From the NCBI GenBank assembly GCA_022264855.1, contig JABYQU010000070.1, forward strand, positions 62,001 to 126,000: 64,000 bases of DNA, written 5' to 3'. Under the pieces are notes generated by a model. The model made no database searches. It had not been told where the DNA came from and saw only the letters and a program-made list of their open reading frames with translations. Both the position numbers and the translations under genes were made by a program. Source of the DNA: Lenzites betulinus (lineage: Eukaryota; Basidiomycota; Agaricomycetes; Polyporales; Polyporaceae). Shown here in pieces: positions 59,221 through 64,000 of this stretch (the first letter of the stretch is position 1; the number at the start of each line of letters is the position of its first letter).

Positions 59221-60945
59221 TCAGAGCTTGCTCTTCTCCGCCTTCTTCACATACGCGACACCGCCACCCAAGCACACCTATTTCCTGGTCAGTAAGCACG
59301 CTCTCAATATTGGCGTGAGCGACGTACCTTTCCCGTCGCGACGTTCTTTGTCACAAACGCGACCTCCGTCTCGCCCGCGTGGCCAGCCGCCTTCGCAGGA
59401 CCAATCTCCCAAATCGACGTCTCGAGCGCATCCCCGGGCTTCACTGGGGACGTGAAGCGCACACCGAACAGCGTAAGCGAGCGCGGGTCCCCGCCTCCCA
59501 CAGCCCCAATCACTGCACGCGCGGCGAACCCGAACGTCGCGAGCCCATGGAGGATCACTCCACCAAAGCCCGTTGAAGCGCCAATAGCCGGGTCTGCGAG
59601 CGAAATATATTTGTGTGAGTAGGAATGCTGAGGGTAAGGACGAAATAGGTACGCGTACTGATGTGCAGCTCGTTGTAGTCCCCGCTAAGGCGATACGTCA
59701 CTGCCTGCTCGGGCGTCGTCTGATCGCGTACGACCCAGTCCGGTGCACGGTCCTTGGGTGGCGGTGTCCCCTGCGGGGCCCCGGCGATCCGCTTCGCGAA
59801 CTTCCCGCCGGTTGCTTTCGCGCCAAGATTGAACGATGCGCTCTACGTGGATGGTATTAGCATCCTCGCGAGTGATGAGATACGGGGTCGTACGTGGAGC
59901 TTCGCATAGGGGGTGCCCTGTGGGTCAACAAGGAGGACCTCATTCTCCACGATTATGCCAGACTCTGGTAACGAAAGTGAGCACATGAAATGCGCGGCAA
60001 AAGGCTATACGTACTGTTCTCGCTAATCGCGACGATGCGCTTCTTGAGCTTCCAGCCGGGACCACTCGATGGGGGGAAAGGTTTCAGGATCTCAATTGAT
60101 TGGCTGCCGTGGACCTATGGATGAGACTGTTAGCGTGCCAGGCACATATGTACCATACAGTGGACGTACCCCGCGATTAGGATCAAATTTAGGAAGACCG
60201 GGAGCACTCTTCCCGCCTGTCATGAGTTTCCGGAACTCGACAACATCCTGACTGGTTCCTGCGGTCAAAGAGAGTTAGCGAATCAATTAATGCAGTGCGC
60301 TATGCGAGAAGAGCGCAGGTGATGACTGAAAGAACAGCGTGGAATGTTGACATGAATTAAATGGTGTAGCGGTGGCTATAACCCTAGAATCCCATGGTAG
60401 CATGAGTGTGAAGTGACATTGTCGGTCAACGACGTGGCAGCGCCCGACAACGCACTCCCGACGTATGTGCAGGGTCGGTGTCGCCATCAACCCGCTGTAA
60501 GAATTAATCCCCTCAAGTGGCTGGCCGAATTGGCGTGCGGCCATGATTGATGTCAAAGTGATAGATACGAAAACGCGGCTCACCTTTGAAGGGAAGAACG
60601 ACGGGGTAAGTTGGAAAAGGAGCCCATGATTTATCTGTGCGGAAATTGGTCTCAAATATTGCTCCAATTCTCATGCGTGTGCATGCTTACCGAGCTCTAG
60701 CAAAGAGGCGAAAGTTAGTGAGCAGGAGAGAGAGGGCCTTAATAGCGAACGCACCATTGATGAGAGCAAAGTCGTCCTTCTTCGCGCCGATACCGATGGC
60801 ATATATGAGGATGTCGCGCTGGTTCCAGGAGACCTGCGAAGAGGAGAACTCGGTCATGGTTTCCACACAAATCGGAGGGTGTTAAACGTACGGGCTTTTC
60901 CTCCTCCTCCCACCCAACGGCAGCAGCAAGGTCAATATTGGACAT
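59221..60945 (-). CDS. Peroxisomal MaoC-like enoyl-CoA hydratase 2 (PTS1)
   Basis: ATG 60945 ([18 protein letters not shown]). Exons then give [21 protein letters not shown], the N-terminal MaoC-like domain with [45 protein letters not shown] and [13 protein letters not shown]. The C-terminal hot-dog domain has [19 protein letters not shown] and [18 protein letters not shown], which holds the Asp/His hydratase 2 motif. The protein ends KKAEKSKL, a perfect type 1 peroxisomal signal. The family hydrates trans-2-enoyl-CoA to (3R)-hydroxyacyl-CoA in fatty-acid beta-oxidation; here it is a free-standing hydratase without the dehydrogenase half of Fox2. One exon is only 6 nt (60696-60691, AGCTCG, giving Glu-Leu), between introns of 58 and 56 nt. 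The gap 60590-60260 is a longer intron. Confidence 0.85.
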
Positions 60946-61306
60946 GGTGAACGTATGAGACAAGAGGTGGTGAGTACTTGGGTGGTTATGCGCTGTGCGG
61001 GGATGAAATGCGGGGTATAAGAGAGAGGAGGCGCCCCAGGGGCAACTTGAATCACATCAGCTCGGGAACCGGATCGCCGGGATCGGCCTCTTTCCTTCTG
61101 CCCGGTTGCCGGTTGCCGGTTGCCGCCGGGTCACTCGGATCTGTGACGGTCTCACGTGCAAACGGGCGTCTAACATGAGCTGTGACAGCCTGCAGCGGTG
61201 ACAAAATACTGCTTTCGGCGCTTTTTGGGGCTCACCACTGTGCAGCCAACTCTGCAGATCTGAAGCTTGAAGTACTCCTCGACGTCCAAAGTTCATCATA
61301 TTCGGC
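60946..61306. promoter_or_regulatory. Divergent promoter between the MaoC gene and YTM1
   Basis: 361 bp separate the two start codons. It contains three tandem GGTTGCC units (about 61100-61122) and several CCGG/GATCGCCGGGATCGG blocks. No TATA box is obvious on either side. Confidence 0.4.
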
Positions 61307-62840
61307 ATGGCATCGACTTCTGGCTCTGAAACGGCTCACCCTGTCGTATTTACGACCCAGACCGGGTACCCACTCCCGTCTCAAAAGTTCATGATCCCTG
61401 CTTCATGGAAACGCTACCAGCTCTCCCAGCTCGTGAACAAGGCGCTCTCTTTACCAAAACCGATCCCTTTTGAATTTCTCGTAAGGGGTGAGATCCTCCG
61501 AGGGACCCTATCAGAATGGTGCGCGGAAAATAGCGTTGGCGAAGTACGTTCTTCCACATTCGTTTGACGCATTCCACCTAACGGAAGGACCGCAGGAAGA
61601 GACCCTCGAGATCGAATACTTCGAGTCTGTCATGCCCCCGCAGCGAATGTCCACCCTACCTCATGAAGACTGGGTCTCCTCAATATCATGTCAAATACCG
61701 GGGTGAGTAGCCGATTACAATTCGTTTCACCCTCCCTTTCCTTGTACCAACTACTCTCCCCCAGATACTTCCTCACCGCCTCCTACGACGGTGCGCTCCG
61801 GATATTTGACTACTCGCAAAAGCTGGTACAAACTGTGCCCGTCCACAGCGCGCCCGCAACCTCTGCCTGTGTAATCCCCTCCCCCGACGCGAACTCGTTC
61901 CTCGTCGCGAGCGCGTCGCAAGATCTCACTGCGCGCCTGACGCGCGTCGATCTCTCCGACCCGGTACACCCGCGCGCGGACACTCTTGCATCGCTGCATT
62001 TACACACCGCCCCGATTTCCAGCGTCGCGGCTAGCGCATCTCATATTCTGACGTCATCGTGGGATGGCTTGATCGGAATCTGGGACACGAAAATACCTGA
62101 CGCGGACCAAGTCCCATTCGACGACGCCGCGAATGCAGGCGAGAACAGGAAAAAGCGGCGCAAGGTCGCAGAGGACACCCCCCGTCCGAAACGAAAAGCG
62201 CCCACCTCAGTGCTGAAAAGCCACACCGCGCGCGTTTCGCGCGCCGTCTTCGGGCGCGGGGACACCGCGAGCAGCGCATACAGCTGCGGGATGGACTCGA
62301 CGGTGCGGATGTGGGACATCGAGAACGGGGTCTGCACAAGCACGATCGTGCGTTATTCTTTCCTATTCTCTATGCGGATGGGGTCTGATGCTCGCGTGAT
62401 TGCAGAACGCGGCAAATAAACCGTTCCTTGACCTCGCGCTCACGTATTCTGGAACGAGTGCGCTTGCAGCGTCGACCGATAGGACTGTGTCACAGTACGA
62501 CCTCCGTGCGGTATCTTCGTCTGCTACTACGCCTTCCGTCGCGTCCCTCGCGCACCCCGCCACGCCCTCGTGCGTCGCGGCCGCCCCTGCGCCCGGCTCT
62601 TCGGCGGGAGCGAACGCAGCGGAACACCAGGTTGTCACTGGAGCCTACGACGGGGTGGTGCGGCTGTGGGATCTGCGGAGCACAAAGAGCGCTGTAGCGA
62701 GCTTTAAGGCGTGGGAGGGTAGGGATGGCGGGCGGAAGATACTCAGTATTGACTGGACGCGCGGGCTGGTTGGAGTAGGTGGTGAGGGAGGGGTTGAGGT
62801 GTGGAAGGTCGGTGAGGGCGAGCGCACACTCACCAGCTGA
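61307..62840 (+). CDS. YTM1: Ribosome biogenesis WD40 protein Ytm1 (WDR12 homologue)
   Basis: ATG 61307. N-terminal NLE (ubiquitin-like) domain: VVFTTQTGYPLPSQKFMIPA, KPIPFEFLVRGEILRGTLSEW, and after an intron EETLEIEYFESVMPPQ. This domain binds the MIDAS of Rea1/Midasin in yeast. It is followed by WD repeats: DWVSSI, FLTASYDGALRIFDY, ILTSSWDGLIGIWD, a basic linker (KKRRKVAEDTPRPKRKA), HTARVSRAVF, AYSCGMDSTVRMWDIE, STDRTVSQYDLR, VVTGAYDGVVRLWDLR, ending GVEVWKVGEGERTLTS (TGA 62838-62840). Four exons. Yeast Ytm1 works with Nop7 and Erb1 in 60S subunit assembly in the nucleolus. Length of about 440 residues is normal. Intact; adjacent to the divergent MaoC gene. Confidence 0.9.
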
Positions 62841-63977
62841 GGCTGGGCATGTAAAAGGTGGGCGGTTTTCTACCTCCTTTAATCGCGAAGTAATGACCTA
62901 CAGACAGGGTTTGGCATAGGTCTTATTTGAGGCGTTGTCCTCGGCTTCCGGAAGACGCCGAGGTTTAATCGCCCTCCATTCGGTACGGTGACGCTATCTC
63001 TAGTGAAGCTAGCACCGCCCAATTATATTGGAAGACGGCAAGCACAATCGAGAAGGGTGTGCTCCGGTGCGCAAGTCCGCCTTCGCATTGTGGTGGTTCA
63101 ACTATCTCTCCTGCGAGGATGGGTACTATCAAATGATCTTCGCCGTCTTGCTGGACGCACGATCCAGCGTACAAGACATTAACGTGCTCACGTAGATCTC
63201 GTTTCTTCCGCCTTTCCTTCATATTACTCACCCGACATGAGTCATTCAGCGTCGAACTGAGATATCATCTCATGAACTGGGTCCAAATACTTCCGCCTCG
63301 AAGCCCGACATCGCTTCTGCCGTGGCAGACCAACGTGTGGTGCCTTTACGAACACATCGGACCGCTCTTGGCAGGACCATGGGGCCAGCCACAAGCGACC
63401 ATAAATTCGCCGGCAGGCTCAATCGTGGCTCAATGGGCTCCAGCGAGACGCATGAACACGCGGAACGAATCGTTCTCTCATACAATCTGGTGCGCGAATC
63501 ACCGTCTCAGGCTCGGCTTGAGAATCTAGTGTATCACAGTGCCACCAGTCTCTCTTCGTTATCGAAAAGTGAGTGTCGTGCTCGGGGCTTCCCCGCCGCC
63601 TCGACGACATCCCAGATTCCGTGGCTGTCCTTTACGACAACCCGCACTGGACATACGGTAATTATAGGGCAAGTCCATATGGGCGTACTCATGTGAGCAA
63701 CAATAGAGTTCGCGACAGCGCCGAATGAGAGCGTAGATAGAGCTGGGCAGCGGCTGTTGCAGGAGCGCTGTCGAAGCACCATGTGGAGGGATCAGTTTCG
63801 GCCCATATGTGGCGGTTTGCCGCTTCTCTTCTATGTTTTACGGCCCTGGGGCCCGTCATGTCATAACATAACTTCCGGTGCTCTGGCTGCGCTTGGAGTG
63901 CGTCCTCCCTCTCTGGTTGACTCTGCTGCTCGTCCTGCCTTGACTTGTCTCTGCTGGTCCTTTCGAGCACGCCCACC
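62841..63977. other. Intergenic stretch, no supported gene
   Basis: An open frame on the plus strand at 63322-63696 (MADQRVVPLRTHRTALG...) has no recognisable motif and no splice-consistent neighbours. CT-rich DNA before 63978 could be the promoter of the next gene. Confidence 0.35.
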
Positions 63978-64000
63978 ATGCCATTCAACTTCAAGTTCCC
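63978..64000 (+). CDS. Possible start of a further gene (cut by window edge)
   Basis: CCCACCATGCC is a good fungal start context after a CT-rich leader; the frame reads MPFNFKF to the window end. Too short to identify. Confidence 0.25.

Noticed and set aside
1..64000. CRISPR arrays, bacterial operons, rRNA genes
   Set aside because: No spaced short direct repeats, no operon structure and no rRNA sequence were seen; the window is nuclear fungal DNA.

Overview
This is intron-dense eukaryotic DNA from a filamentous fungus, most likely an agaricomycete (mushroom-forming basidiomycete). Genes are split by many introns of about 50-75 nt with GT..AG ends and a few GC..AG. The gene families also fit: GH92 mannosidase, HET-domain protein, polyporopepsin-type aspartic proteases, small secreted proteins and a chromodomain Ty3-type retrotransposon. 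Gene models below were spliced by hand; exon boundaries are inferred from frame, splice consensus and family conservation.

Layout. 0-9 kb: 5' part of a GDSL esterase (-), a small secreted protein (SSP1, +) and a 23-exon GH92 alpha-mannosidase (+). 8.4-9.2 kb: a dispersed repeat whose inverted second copy lies at 36.3-37.5 kb. 9.3-12.2 kb: a HET-domain gene wrecked by an internal ~1.07 kb inversion and a small poly(A)-tailed retroposon. 13.9-20.5 kb: a young LTR retrotransposon with 254/255-bp LTRs and a 5-bp target duplication, itself split by a nested TIR element. 20.9-24.5 kb: a PH-like low-complexity protein. 25.4-27.9 kb: a Dal5/Tna1-type MFS permease. 28.1-28.9 kb: an 804-bp hAT-type MITE. 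29.7-32.8 kb: a Zn2Cys6/AT-hook regulator with a tandem repeat filling one intron, followed by 3.5 kb of gene-poor GC-rich DNA. 39.2-44.2 kb: two paralogous secreted aspartic proteases, one with a GPI-type tail. 45.3-46.9 kb: a short-chain dehydrogenase. 47.5-58.2 kb: six further members of the SSP family (one 5'-truncated, one without ATG), with a nucleotidyltransferase-fold gene among them. 59.2-62.8 kb: a peroxisomal MaoC hydratase (PTS1 SKL) divergent from the ribosome-assembly WD40 gene YTM1.

The most striking observation is in the SSP family. All seven loci can be read in frame only if a 2-nucleotide exon is recognised between two ordinary-sized introns (56-73 nt). It is always preceded by a 14-nt exon, and the exon two places downstream is always 78 nt. 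Total coding length of each complete copy is a multiple of three only with the 2-nt exon. This looks like an ancestral, conserved 2-nt micro-exon; RNA evidence is needed to prove it.

Housekeeping or metabolic genes (YTM1, MaoC, MFS, SDR) alternate with secreted hydrolases/small proteins and transposon debris, so the window is a patchwork of stable genes and a fast-turnover, duplication-rich accessory region.
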